Shown here in pieces: positions 36,224 through 45,618 of a DNA stretch of 64,000 nt. The stretch spans positions 248,001 to 312,000 of the forward strand of contig JAAXTM010000001.1 in NCBI GenBank assembly GCA_013336525.1. Direction: 5' to 3'. The notes below the pieces were generated by a model. It had not been told where the DNA came from, did not search any database, and saw nothing but the letters and a program-made list of their open reading frames with translations. Origin of the DNA: Geobacteraceae bacterium (GTDB taxonomy: Bacteria; Desulfobacterota; Desulfuromonadia; Geobacterales; Pseudopelobacteraceae). The position numbers and the translations under genes are program-made. The number at the start of each line of letters is the position of its first letter. Within the stretch, counting starts at the first letter, position 1.

Positions 36224-38626
36224 TCAATCGGGTTTATAGGGGGTTGAAACTGACCAGCCGACTCCGTCAGTGACCAACTCAATCGTTCCATCACGATCCG
36301 TGCGATATACCGGGATTTTTTTCGATCTGAGCAGATCAACTGTCCTTGCTGAAGGAAGTCCGAACCGATTTCCTGCACCGACAGAAATTAGAGCCAAGGC
36401 CGGCTTTACCTTTTCAAGAAACGCCTCTGATGTTGAGTAACGACTACCATGATGTCCGACTTTAAGAACAGTCGATTTCAAATCATATCGGCCGGCAAGC
36501 ATCCGCAGTTCAGCCTCGAAACCCGCATCAGCGCAGAAAATCATGCTGAAGGTGCCGTAACTCAGGCGAAAAACCAGTGACTGTTCATTTGTGCTGGACT
36601 CGTCGCCGTCTGCCTGTATTTTATCGTATCCAGCAGGCGAAAGGACCGTGATTGTTACGGGACCTGGCAACGCAAGGACATCTCCGGCAGTAATAGTGCG
36701 CTGCAGCACTGATCCTTTAAGTAGCTCTCTCTGTACCTCGGCAGACACTTCAGGACCACTCCAAAACTGACCGACCGGGAAGTTCTTGATTATAAAAGGA
36801 AGGCCGCCGCTATGATCGGGATGATCGTGAGTGGCGATCATCGTATCGACCCTTACAGTGCGCAGTGCTCCCAGCGCCGGAGCCAGCAGCCGCTGCCCGA
36901 AATCGTTGCCGGTTTCGTGCAGATATCCGCCACCGTCAATAAGAAGAGCCGAACCATCAGGAAGCTTTAACAGCAAGGATTCGGCCTGTCCGACACTGAG
37001 CATAGTAATATGGAGACGGCCATCTGAAGCCGTTGTGGCAAACAGATGCAGAGCAAATGCCGTCGACACAATCAGCAATCCGGTAACAGTGAGGAGAAAT
37101 CGTCCCCTCAAAAAAGTCATGCTGCCCATGAACAGCAGGAAAAAGAACATGTCCCAAGAGGTAATGCCGTGGAAGGCAAGTACGGGAAGAGATGTACACC
37201 ACATGATAAACTGGTTTGAGATAGCAACCAGTGCAGCTGCCGGCCAGAGAAGTAGAGGAGCAAACGACGGAAACAGAACCACAAGCGGCAGAGCGATAAA
37301 CCCGGCCAGCACCGCACCGTAGCCGAGAAGCGGCACAATCAAGAAATTAGTCAAGATGCCATTAATAGAGGCAACCTTGAAGAAAAACAGCACCGGCAGC
37401 AGAGTTACAAGCGATGCCGCTACAGATGCTGATAAAAACTGGATCGTACTGCGCAGCCATTGAGAGTTCACGGCTGCCTTATATTTCATGAACAGCGGAA
37501 CGGCGATAAGTATTCCCCACAGGGATAAAAAAGAGAGTTGAAATGATATATCGAAAAGGGTTGGCGGATTGATCGCAACCAGAGAAAAAGCCGCAAGCAG
37601 TAGCGTATTGATCGAATCACGCTCCCTCTCTACAAACAGAGCCACAGCAAAGACAACCAGCATAATCACAGACCGCGCGGTCGCCGGAGCGTTGCCGGTC
37701 AGAAACAGATAAGCGAGCATGGCTGGAATGGCAATCAAAACTGCTATTCTTCGCACATTCCAGCGCAGTGCCGGGTATTCAAAACGGGTCAGAAGCCATA
37801 TCACCAACAATGTAATGAATGCTGCAATAATACCTATATGGAAACCGGAAATTGAAAGTATATGATTGACCCCGGCCCTTGTATAGGCTTCGGCCAACTC
37901 CGCAGGAATTCTTCTTTGATCGCCAATAAGAAGCGCAGTCAAGACTGAAGAAACACGTTCATCTGGAATTGATTTCCGGATAGCGTCACCTAGGTGTCTT
38001 GCTGTCATATCAATTGTACGTTGTGGTGATTCCACTGCGGCGCCACGAATAAGAACAATATCGGCTTGAGAGGCGACACGACCAGTGGCTGATATCCCCT
38101 GAAGTGCAAGATAGCGGGGATAATCGAATTCTCCCGGCAGACCGAGTCTACGAGGCACAGAAATACGGGAGATAAAACGGATACGATCACCTCTGGCCAG
38201 ATAAACATATCCCTCACTGACATACAGTAGGAGAAGACCGGTTGCTGTTTCTGTCTGATTTCCACTGTTCACGCTTTCTACCCTGACAGTCAGTCGGCTA
38301 CCATCAGGAGACACTGAAGGGCGTGTTGTTATAACTCCTTCAATAACAATCGGAGTGCCGGAAACCATATTACGAATGGAGTAAGGTGATGTTTCAGGAG
38401 AAAGCCAGGGCTGCAGAGCAGACAGCCCCCATAAGAAGAAAAACAATGCAGTAATGGCAGAAAACAGATAAGAGTTGCGTACAAAAACCGCAAGCAGAAG
38501 ACATAAAAAGGCTGCAACAACGGTAGTTGTATCGGAAAAATAGCCTATAAAAACAGACAGAACCATGCCGGCTGTCATGAACAAAAATGGGACCAGAAAA
38601 GGCCAGCGGTTCGATAAATTGGTCAT
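36224..38626 (-). CDS. comEC: ComEC/Rec2-type DNA uptake channel
   Basis: An 800-residue inner membrane protein: an N-terminal membrane segment with an OB-like domain (about 65-200), the Competence domain with many helices (about 220-520), and a C-terminal metallo-beta-lactamase domain with ATHDHPDHSGG near residue 600 and VGHHGSRYS near 745. In competent bacteria it carries single-stranded DNA across the inner membrane. No other competence gene is in the window. Confidence 0.95.
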   Translation of the reverse strand: MTNLSNRWPFLVPFLFMTAGMVLSVFIGYFSDTTTVVAAFLCLLLAVFVRNSYLFSAITALFFFLWGLSALQPWLSPETSPYSIRNMVSGTPIVIEGVITTRPSVSPDGSRLTVRVESVNSGNQTETATGLLLLYVSEGYVYLARGDRIRFISRISVPRRLGLPGEFDYPRYLALQGISATGRVASQADIVLIRGAAVESPQRTIDMTARHLGDAIRKSIPDERVSSVLTALLIGDQRRIPAELAEAYTRAGVNHILSISGFHIGIIAAFITLLVIWLLTRFEYPALRWNVRRIAVLIAIPAMLAYLFLTGNAPATARSVIMLVVFAVALFVERERDSINTLLLAAFSLVAINPPTLFDISFQLSFLSLWGILIAVPLFMKYKAAVNSQWLRSTIQFLSASVAASLVTLLPVLFFFKVASINGILTNFLIVPLLGYGAVLAGFIALPLVVLFPSFAPLLLWPAAALVAISNQFIMWCTSLPVLAFHGITSWDMFFFLLFMGSMTFLRGRFLLTVTGLLIVSTAFALHLFATTASDGRLHITMLSVGQAESLLLKLPDGSALLIDGGGYLHETGNDFGQRLLAPALGALRTVRVDTMIATHDHPDHSGGLPFIIKNFPVGQFWSGPEVSAEVQRELLKGSVLQRTITAGDVLALPGPVTITVLSPAGYDKIQADGDESSTNEQSLVFRLSYGTFSMIFCADAGFEAELRMLAGRYDLKSTVLKVGHHGSRYSTSEAFLEKVKPALALISVGAGNRFGLPSARTVDLLRSKKIPVYRTDRDGTIELVTDGVGWSVSTPYKPD

Positions 38627-38802
38627 TTATCTAGTAATTATTAAAATAGGAAAGCGAGACATGAATCACCAGGATTGTTTGAAGTTCATGTGAGATGTGA
38701 ACAGGTAAATTTATACCAAAGTTTATGCCACTTGAAAACAGGACAATTGAATGATAGAACAATGTGGCACGGGCTATTATAAACGTTTGGAGAACAAAAA
38801 GA

Positions 38803-39849
38803 ATGAAAGAACATATTCTAATTGTTGATGATGAAGAGATGATTCGGGATTTGCTTTCTTCCGCTTTGTTACAGGATGATTATGTTTGTCATCAGGCATC
38901 CAATGTAGAAGAAGCTTTCGCACTTCTGGACGAACAACCGGTCGAACTTGTTATTTCAGACATCATGATGCCTGGCAGAAGTGGGGTGGAATTACTGCGT
39001 GACCTTAAAAAGATTGACCCTGATATCGCTGTTTTAATGATAACCGGGCTCTCAGACATGAATACCGCAATGGAATGTGTACATCTGGGGGCCGATGATT
39101 ATATTACCAAGCCGTTCGGCATTAACCGCGTGGTATTGACAGTAAAAAACCTGATTGAGCGTCGCCGCCTTGCCATTGAAAAGAAAAACTATCAGATAAG
39201 CCTTGAGTTCAAGGTTATGGAACAGACAGCCCAGATCCGGAAAGCGATGGATGAGCTTTCAAGTGCCTACGACAGCACACTGACCGCACTGGTAAAAGCT
39301 CTGGATGCCCGTGAGAAGGAGGTTGGATCTCACTCTGAACGCGTTATGAACTTTGCTGTTTTTCTGGGTGGAAAGCTTGGGATGGTGGGCAGGGAAATTC
39401 AGGATCTGGCGAAAGGTGCGCTGCTGCACGATATTGGCAAAATCGGCATTTCAGACAACATACTGCTCAAACCCGGCCAACTTGATGATAACGAGTGGAT
39501 TGAGATGCGTAAACATCCGCAAGTTGGTTATGCAATTCTGTCCGAAATAGATTTTTTAAAGGGCCCGGCCGAAATCATCCTCAGCCACCACGAGCGTTTT
39601 GATGGAACCGGCTACCCTAAACAAATCAAAGGAGAAGAAATTCCGCTCGGCTCCCGTATCTTTTCAGTTATTGATACTCTGGACGCCATGACTTCGGATC
39701 GACCATACCGCAAGGCGCTCCCTTTTGACATAGTTACTTCGGAAATCATCAAATACAGATGCACTCAATTCGACCCGGCCATCGCCGACCTTTTTCTTTC
39801 AATTCCCCGTAAGCACTGGGAAGATTGCGCAGGAAAGCATTTCAAATAA
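38803..39849 (+). CDS. REC-HD-GYP response regulator
   Basis: A 348-residue c-di-GMP phosphodiesterase. The receiver domain (1-120) has Asp53 in SDIMMPG and Lys103; a coiled linker follows (121-160). The HD-GYP domain (about 160-340) has HD at 209-210 and the signature HHERFDGTGYP (262-272). The ATG at 38803 has a GGAG site; a GTG at 38764 is in frame but lies before it. It is divergent from comEC. Confidence 0.94.
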   Translation: MKEHILIVDDEEMIRDLLSSALLQDDYVCHQASNVEEAFALLDEQPVELVISDIMMPGRSGVELLRDLKKIDPDIAVLMITGLSDMNTAMECVHLGADDYITKPFGINRVVLTVKNLIERRRLAIEKKNYQISLEFKVMEQTAQIRKAMDELSSAYDSTLTALVKALDAREKEVGSHSERVMNFAVFLGGKLGMVGREIQDLAKGALLHDIGKIGISDNILLKPGQLDDNEWIEMRKHPQVGYAILSEIDFLKGPAEIILSHHERFDGTGYPKQIKGEEIPLGSRIFSVIDTLDAMTSDRPYRKALPFDIVTSEIIKYRCTQFDPAIADLFLSIPRKHWEDCAGKHFK

Positions 39850-39879
39850 AAAACGGGGTCAGACGAATCCGAACCCCGT
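39847..39879 (-). terminator. Terminator of the fbp unit
   Basis: On the minus strand ACGGGGT and ACCCCGT pair around a 13-nt loop, followed by TTTTTT. It lies between the REC-HD-GYP gene and the convergent acidic-protein gene. Confidence 0.8.
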
Positions 39880-39904
39880 AGCAAGCAAATAATATGTTTA
39901 ACGA

Positions 39905-40204
39905 CTATTTTTCTTCCCAGCAGTCATCCTCACAGTCATCTAAATCATCCGCGGCAAACTCATCTTCTTCATCATAACCGTAGTTATCAGCGGCTTCCTC
40001 ATCATCAATCTCTTCTGCAATATAGCTGTCTGAAGAGACGAGTTCCTTCTCGGCAATTTTTTCAAACCGATCAAGCAATAATGAGTCTGTGCAAAAACGT
40101 CCGTTTTTACTTGCGCAAGAATCAAGATCACATAGATCAAAAAGTTGAATCTCGCTACAAAGGCGCTTAGGCAGAATATCTGGAGTTTGATCAGAATCTT
40201 GCAT
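39905..40204 (-). CDS. Small acidic cysteine-containing protein
   Basis: A 99-residue protein of unknown function. The N-terminal half has four Cys (16, 25, 30, 38) in FDLCDLDSCASKNGRFC, which could bind a metal. The C-terminal half is extremely acidic (Asp/Glu-rich, residues 63-99) and has two more Cys (91, 95). It starts 4 bp after fbp, so it is co-translated with it. I recall similar small proteins in related bacteria, but no function. Confidence 0.75.
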   Translation of the reverse strand: MQDSDQTPDILPKRLCSEIQLFDLCDLDSCASKNGRFCTDSLLLDRFEKIAEKELVSSDSYIAEEIDDEEAADNYGYDEEDEFAADDLDDCEDDCWEEK

Positions 40205-40208
40205 GGTT

Positions 40209-41153
40209 TTAACAGGTGCCGTTCAAAAACTCTGCCGCTTTGGCAACATCCTCCTTGCAGCCGATATATACCGGACAGCGCTGTTCAAGGCCTTCTGGAA
40301 TAATGTCAAGGATAGGAATTTCACCATTTGTGGCAGCGCCACCGGCCTGTTCAATCAGGAACGCCATGGGGTTGAGCTCAAACAGTAACCGTAGTTTTCC
40401 ATTGGGGCTGTCATTAAGCGCCGGGTACATAAAGACCCCCTTTCCTTTCATCAATATCTGATTGAAATCAGGCACAAAACCACCGGAATAACGCAATTTA
40501 GCACCTTTTTCTTCAAGATAGCGGATAAAACGCTCATTTCCCTCACTGTATTTTTTGCGTAAACCACCTGGCGAATAAATGTTGCCTGATGGTGCCATCT
40601 GAATATTTTCACGGGTAAGTGTATATTCCATCAGCTGATTCATAGTAAATTCGAAAACGCCTTTACCGACAGAATAAACCAAAGAGACGCGAGGACCATA
40701 CAGTATATAAATTGAACCGACCATTTTTCTACCCGGCTGAAGCAGATCATTCCCCTGATAAATGCCAACAATTGTACCTACCGCCAGATTAACATCAACC
40801 AGCGAAGAGCCATCCAAAGGGTCGTACGCTACGGAAAACATCCCCTGCGGGTTACTGGTAACCTGAAATATTTCCTCCATCTCTTCTGATGCTATGTTAC
40901 ACACAACGCCTGAATGCTGCAGACGCTTGCGCATAATACGATCGGAGAGGACATCAAGGGCAAGCTGTTCTTCACCGTACAGGTTTGAGGTACCGGCTAC
41001 GCCAAGCTCACCGGTTCGAACTGCGTTAATTACATATTTGCTTGCTTCAGCAATTTCACAGATAAGATGGACCAGATTGCCGCTGATGTTCTGATCACGC
41101 AGATGTTGGCGCAAATCTATCTGAAATTTAGTCTTACCTGCCTGGGTTGCCAT
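40209..41153 (-). CDS. fbp: Fructose-1,6-bisphosphatase class 1
   Basis: It removes the 1-phosphate from fructose 1,6-bisphosphate in gluconeogenesis, needed when growing on acetate or lactate. The 314-residue protein has the metal-binding motif DPLDGSSLVDVN near residue 113 and the KYSEGNERFIRYLEEKGAKLRYSGG region cut here as KYSEGNE and LRYSGG. It is paired with a small acidic protein gene 4 bp downstream. Confidence 0.96.
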   Translation of the reverse strand: MATQAGKTKFQIDLRQHLRDQNISGNLVHLICEIAEASKYVINAVRTGELGVAGTSNLYGEEQLALDVLSDRIMRKRLQHSGVVCNIASEEMEEIFQVTSNPQGMFSVAYDPLDGSSLVDVNLAVGTIVGIYQGNDLLQPGRKMVGSIYILYGPRVSLVYSVGKGVFEFTMNQLMEYTLTRENIQMAPSGNIYSPGGLRKKYSEGNERFIRYLEEKGAKLRYSGGFVPDFNQILMKGKGVFMYPALNDSPNGKLRLLFELNPMAFLIEQAGGAATNGEIPILDIIPEGLEQRCPVYIGCKEDVAKAAEFLNGTC

Positions 41154-41335
41154 GCTTCCTCCGAACCGAATAAAATGGATATTTTAACCTAGCTACCATA
41201 CGCAAAAGTCGCTGTTTTAGCAAGATTAAAGAAATATTTTACAGCGAATATTAAACAGATTTGAGGACACAGAAACTATTAAAGCCGAGGGACAGGTAAA
41301 GACAACCTGTTATTGACCGACTCTAAAAGTCAGCA

Positions 41336-41584
41336 TTAAACAGCAGTCCCGCAATATTTGCACGCGGTGGCTTTCCATGGAAAGGTTTCACCGCACTGTT
41401 TGCAAACGCGGAAATGCCCTTTTATTTCGTGCTTTGGTTTTTCAAAGTGCAGGACTATAAGGAAAAATGGAAATACACATAAAAGCCCCCACAGAAATGG
41501 GTTTTTACCTCGAGACTTCGCAAGTTTGAATCCAATGGCAGCCGGAAGGCCAAAAACCAGCAAAAGGAAAATCATTTCATTCAT
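41336..41584 (-). CDS. Small membrane protein with zinc ribbon
   Basis: An 82-residue protein with two hydrophobic segments (about 4-18 and 30-46) and a C-terminal zinc ribbon, CKQCGETFPWKATACKYCG, with two CxxC knuckles. The function is unknown. It is a single gene between fbp and the TonB receptor. The 180-bp regions on both sides show no further gene. Confidence 0.75.
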   Translation of the reverse strand: MNEMIFLLLVFGLPAAIGFKLAKSRGKNPFLWGLLCVFPFFLIVLHFEKPKHEIKGHFRVCKQCGETFPWKATACKYCGTAV

Positions 41585-41721
41585 AGTCCACCCCTCATTT
41601 ACCCGAATCTAAATTATTCAGCTGTGAGCATCAGTTGCTGACTATAACACCAATAAACTCTCATTTCCACCGACTGATTAAGTGCCTTAATTTGCAACCT
41701 CTATCATAGCGCCAATTCTAA

Positions 41722-41750
41722 TTGACGCATAACATACTTTAACGTATTTA
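41722..41750 (+). promoter_or_regulatory. Putative promoter of the TonB receptor gene
   Basis: TTGACG at 41722-41727 and TATTTA at 41745-41750 are 17 bp apart, about 45 bp before the start codon. Confidence 0.45.
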
Positions 41751-41795
41751 TTTAAAATTACATTTTTTCAGTTGTCCATAGAGTTAGGAGCTGTC

Positions 41796-43838
41796 ATGAA
41801 ATTATTTTCTATCTACCTTCTGCCATATGTACTTGCACTGTTTTTATTATCTCCCTCTTTTGCATCAGCCGCTCCCGACAGTGATCTAACCGACCTTCCA
41901 TTGGAATCGCTGATGGAATTGATGGTAACTTCGGTTTCTAAAAAATCTCAGCCGATTACTAATGCCGCTGCTGCCGTGTTTGTAATATCCCAGGAAGACA
42001 TCAGGCGCTCCGGTGTAACCACCATTGCCGATGCTCTCAGAATGGCTCCAGGGGTGCAGGTGGCCAAAATAGACAGCAATAAATGGGCCATCACCTCACG
42101 GGGTTTCAATGGTCGCTTTGCAAACAAACTACTGGTGCTTATGGATGGTCGCAGCCTGTATACACCTTACTTCATGGGCGTCTACTGGGAGATTCAGGAT
42201 ACAGTACTGGATGATATTGACCGGATTGAAGTCATTCGCGGTCCAGGGGCAGCTCTCTGGGGGGCAAATGCTGTTAACGGTGTCATCAACATCATTACAA
42301 AGTCCGCTGAAAATACTAAAGGCACTCTTCTTACCGCTGGAGGAGGATCATACGAAAAAGCTTTTGCATCGGCCCGTGTTGGTACAACACTAGGTGAGAA
42401 AGTTAACATACGTCTTTATGCAAAACATAATCAGCGGGACAGTTTTGAATTGGAATCCGGCACAAGCAGCAATGACAAGTGGCATACAACTCGAGGTGGA
42501 TTCAGGCTGGATGCGCAGCCTAACGTAAGAGACACCATAACACTGCAGGGTGATTATTATGACGGGCGACTGGATGAAACCTATAAACTCTACGATCACC
42601 CGGCATCCTCCAATCCGCCATACGAGCGTGACGTCAATCATAAAACGGCTGTAAATGGCGGCAATATTCTCTCGCGATGGCAGAGGACTTTATCAGATAC
42701 TAACAGCCTGTCATTACAGTTGTATTTTGATCATTCAGAAAATAACATGCTTGTTTCGCCACAGACTTTCAACACTGTCGACCTTGACTTCCAGCAGCGC
42801 TTCTCGCTTGGAACACAGCAGGAGATTGTATGGGGACTAGGCTATCGCTACAATAAGTACGAACTAATTAACACCCCTACCTTGGTATTTGACACTACAA
42901 ACGTAACCAACGATATTTACAGTGCGTTTCTCCATGACGAGATTTCACTGATTCCTTCAAAACTCTCCCTGATAATCGGCTCACGATTTGAACAGAATGA
43001 TTATTCCGGTTTTTCTGTGCAACCAAATGGACGTTTACTCTGGATTGTAACTCCACGCGACTCGCTCTGGGGTTCCGTTTCCAGGGCAGTTCGATCAAGT
43101 ACCAAGAGTGAACAAGACGTAAATTACAACTATCGGACACTGCTGGTACCTATATTCCCAAATCAACCTCCGACTCCACTGAAACTTGAGATCAATGGCA
43201 ATCAGAATTTCAAATCAGAAGAGCTGCTGGCGTATGAAATCGGCTACCGAACCGAAGTAATGTCACGCCTCTCCATAGATGTGGCACTTTACTACAACGT
43301 ATATAAAAATTTGCGCGTGATAACACCTGGCACACTCACTTTTGAGGGAAATCCACTTTATGCAGTTCAACCATATATACTCAGTAATGACATGCATGGC
43401 CGGGCGATCGGAGTTGAACTGGCTGCTGACTGGACTCCACTTGACTGGTGGAGACTTCAGGCTGCTTACAGCTATCAGAAATTGAAAATGCAACTTGACG
43501 GGGCAAGTGAAGATGAAATCAACAAAGGAAATGCAGAGGGAGACACCCCGCGACATCAGCTGTCAGTCCGCTCCGGCTTCGACATGGGGCGACAGGTAAC
43601 GCTTGATTTTTGGTTGCGCGGAACAGACCGCCTTGCTTCAATCGACGAAAATACGATAGCGGGATATGTAACAATGGACGCCCGCTTGGCATGGAAACCG
43701 GTAAAGAACCTTGAATTATCAATTGTAGGACAAAATCTGTTCCACAATCGGCACCCTGAATTCATTCCTGAATACATAAATACCCAACCATCGGAAGTAG
43801 TCAGAAGCGCCTACGGAAAAGTTACCTGGAAATATTAA
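41796..43838 (+). CDS. TonB-dependent outer membrane receptor
   Basis: A 680-residue receptor. Signal peptide 1-26 (FASA before Ala), TonB-box-like segment LMELMVTSVSKK, plug domain (about 45-165, ending VNGVINIITK), then a 22-strand-type barrel ending in an aromatic residue (TWKY). The ATG at 41796 has an AGGAG site. The substrate is unknown. It is followed 35 bp later by a YfiR-like gene, a pairing often seen with a membrane GGDEF or kinase gene, which is missing here. Confidence 0.92.
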   Translation: MKLFSIYLLPYVLALFLLSPSFASAAPDSDLTDLPLESLMELMVTSVSKKSQPITNAAAAVFVISQEDIRRSGVTTIADALRMAPGVQVAKIDSNKWAITSRGFNGRFANKLLVLMDGRSLYTPYFMGVYWEIQDTVLDDIDRIEVIRGPGAALWGANAVNGVINIITKSAENTKGTLLTAGGGSYEKAFASARVGTTLGEKVNIRLYAKHNQRDSFELESGTSSNDKWHTTRGGFRLDAQPNVRDTITLQGDYYDGRLDETYKLYDHPASSNPPYERDVNHKTAVNGGNILSRWQRTLSDTNSLSLQLYFDHSENNMLVSPQTFNTVDLDFQQRFSLGTQQEIVWGLGYRYNKYELINTPTLVFDTTNVTNDIYSAFLHDEISLIPSKLSLIIGSRFEQNDYSGFSVQPNGRLLWIVTPRDSLWGSVSRAVRSSTKSEQDVNYNYRTLLVPIFPNQPPTPLKLEINGNQNFKSEELLAYEIGYRTEVMSRLSIDVALYYNVYKNLRVITPGTLTFEGNPLYAVQPYILSNDMHGRAIGVELAADWTPLDWWRLQAAYSYQKLKMQLDGASEDEINKGNAEGDTPRHQLSVRSGFDMGRQVTLDFWLRGTDRLASIDENTIAGYVTMDARLAWKPVKNLELSIVGQNLFHNRHPEFIPEYINTQPSEVVRSAYGKVTWKY

Positions 43839-43873
43839 ACCATCACCTTCAAGACATTTAATTACGGATTTCA

Positions 43874-44416
43874 ATGATTTTCAGAACTCGCATATATATG
43901 TTTGTTTTAATCACAGCGCTTTTTCTGCATGCAGAACGTCTGCATGCAGAAAATCAGCAATTGAGCGAACAGCAGCTAAAATCTGCAATAGTATATAATA
44001 TTGCCAGATATGTGACATGGCCGGCCTCAACTATGAATAATGGCCAGAGCTTTACAGTAGGAATTTTTGGACAGGGTCGCAGCGTTTCCCAATGGGGAGG
44101 ATTACAAGGTAAAACTGTTCATGGACGGAAAATAACAGTTCGCAGATTCACTGACATCGACGAACTGGTAAATTGCCAACTCGTTTTTATTGAATCATCA
44201 GAGAGAAAGAATGTACTCAGAATACTAGCTGTTCTTAAAGACTATTCTATTCTTACAATCAGTGAAATTGAGGGGTTCAGCCACAACGGCGGAATGATTG
44301 CCCTGCACCTTGTTAACAATCGCATGACATTTGAAATAAATCTGAAGAGTGCTCGAACCATGGGTCTTGATATCAGCAGCAACCTGCTCAAACTTGCAAC
44401 CGAGGTAATCAAATGA
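43874..44416 (+). CDS. YfiR-family periplasmic protein (DUF4154)
   Basis: A 180-residue secreted protein of the YfiR family. A signal peptide covers about residues 1-25; its end is made of a 15-bp tandem repeat (CTGCATGCAGAA twice, Leu-His-Ala-Glu). The mature part has FAMILY features such as YNIARYVTWP and LLKLATEV at the end. In Pseudomonas YfiR represses the diguanylate cyclase YfiN; no YfiN-like membrane protein is adjacent here. It is linked to the TonB receptor, so it may have a different partner. Confidence 0.85.
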   Translation: MIFRTRIYMFVLITALFLHAERLHAENQQLSEQQLKSAIVYNIARYVTWPASTMNNGQSFTVGIFGQGRSVSQWGGLQGKTVHGRKITVRRFTDIDELVNCQLVFIESSERKNVLRILAVLKDYSILTISEIEGFSHNGGMIALHLVNNRMTFEINLKSARTMGLDISSNLLKLATEVIK

Positions 44417-44435
44417 GTCTTAGTTCCTTGCTTAC

Positions 44436-44470
44436 AAAAAAAAGCTGGGCTATTGCCCAGCCTTTTTTTG
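44436..44470. terminator. Bidirectional terminator, yfiR-like and VOC genes
   Basis: GCTGGGC and GCCCAGC pair around TATT, with seven or more A/T on each side. The stem overlaps the last codons of the VOC gene (minus strand). Confidence 0.9.
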
Positions 44471-44881
44471 TATCGGCATCGACTCATCAAGAACTATCAG
44501 ATAACCATCAGGATCAAAACACCACATTTCCTTAACGCCATACGGCTTAATCTCCAAAGGATAGAGAACTTCAAGCCCCTCCTCCATTATCGCATCACGT
44601 ATATCCTCTATATCAAGCACTTCAAAATGGAGTGTAACACCTATGCCGCGAGGAAACATACTAAAACGCGGCCCAAGAACCGGGTGGGCTTTTATGACGT
44701 CCGCTTCCTCAACAAAAACAATCGCCATGCCATCCATATCTATAACCAGATGATCAGGCGCACCCTTCGATGTAAACGAACGTTGCACCGGCAACTCCAG
44801 TATGCCGGAATAAAAAGCTTCCGTTACTACGAGTTGAGATACGGTTAGCTGAATTGAATGTGGGGCACGATGTGCCTTCAC
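44450..44881 (-). CDS. VOC-superfamily (glyoxalase-like) protein
   Basis: A 143-residue protein with the paired beta-alpha-beta-beta-beta modules of the vicinal oxygen chelate fold: QLVVTEAFYSGILELPV in the first, LHFEVLDIEDIRDAIMEEG and CFDPDGYLIVLDE in the second. Function cannot be assigned; family members include glyoxalases, dioxygenases and resistance proteins. It overlaps ccdA by 4 bp, and its stop codon lies inside a terminator stem. Confidence 0.8.
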   Translation of the reverse strand: MKAHRAPHSIQLTVSQLVVTEAFYSGILELPVQRSFTSKGAPDHLVIDMDGMAIVFVEEADVIKAHPVLGPRFSMFPRGIGVTLHFEVLDIEDIRDAIMEEGLEVLYPLEIKPYGVKEMWCFDPDGYLIVLDESMPIQKKAGQ

Positions 44882-45609
44882 TCGATTCCCTTATAAATAG
44901 TATTCATAAAACCGGAAAGACGAGAAAGCCAGTTAGAATAAATAAGCACACCGACAACCATCAATAAAATCCCGGTAACTATTTCAAAAGCATGAATATA
45001 TTTTTTAAAGCGATTGAATAACACCAGAAAGCGGTGCATGGCAAGTGCCGAAAAAAAGAAAGGAACTCCAAGACCAAGGGAGTAAAGCAGAAGCAGAATT
45101 ATCCCCTGATAGACTTTCTCTTCGGTAGCTGCAATAGCAAGAATAGCAGCCAGTATTGGTCCTATGCAGGGGGTCCAGCCAGCGGCAAATGCGATGCCGA
45201 CCAGAAAACTTCCGGCATACCCTGCCGGTTTGTGTTTAATTGAAACTCTTTTCTCGCCCAAAAGAAATTTAAGATGCAGGATACCGGTTACATGGATGCC
45301 AAGCAGAACCAGAAGAACCCCGCCCACTTTTCTGATTGTGGCGGCATTCTCGGACAGGAACGATCCAATATACGTTGCGGAAGCCCCAAGCAGGACAAAT
45401 ACAACTGTGAACCCGCAGATAAAACACAACGCGTGAAGAATTGATTTTTGCCGGATGATGTGAGAAGGGTGCTCTGCCTGTAAATCGGCATAAGAAATGC
45501 CGGTGATGTACATAATATAGGATGGGATCAACGGAAAGACGCACGGAGACAGAAAAGAGAGCAAGCCGGCGACGAATGCTCCAATATAAGTTACTTCATG
45601 GCTAATCAT
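44878..45609 (-). CDS. ccdA: Cytochrome c biogenesis / thiol-transport protein CcdA
   Basis: A 243-residue membrane protein with six helices that carries electrons from cytoplasmic thioredoxin to periplasmic thiol proteins. The two reactive Cys are in SPCVFPLIPSY (Cys23) and GWTPCIGP. It follows a TlpA-like gene by 9 bp, the expected partner. Reduced apocytochrome c maturation would need such a pair in a cytochrome-rich organism. Confidence 0.93.
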   Translation of the reverse strand: MISHEVTYIGAFVAGLLSFLSPCVFPLIPSYIMYITGISYADLQAEHPSHIIRQKSILHALCFICGFTVVFVLLGASATYIGSFLSENAATIRKVGGVLLVLLGIHVTGILHLKFLLGEKRVSIKHKPAGYAGSFLVGIAFAAGWTPCIGPILAAILAIAATEEKVYQGIILLLLYSLGLGVPFFFSALAMHRFLVLFNRFKKYIHAFEIVTGILLMVVGVLIYSNWLSRLSGFMNTIYKGIE

Positions 45610-45618
45610 GGCGGTTCC

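Noticed and set aside
38763-38785. Sigma-54 promoter (TGGCACG) before the REC-HD-GYP gene
   Set aside because: The -24 half fits, but the -12 half reads ATTAT instead of TTGC, so the essential GC is missing.
41290-41312. Terminator after the region between fbp and the zinc-ribbon gene (ACAGGT/ACCTGT)
   Set aside because: Only a 6-bp stem, a 7-nt loop and no T-run on either side.
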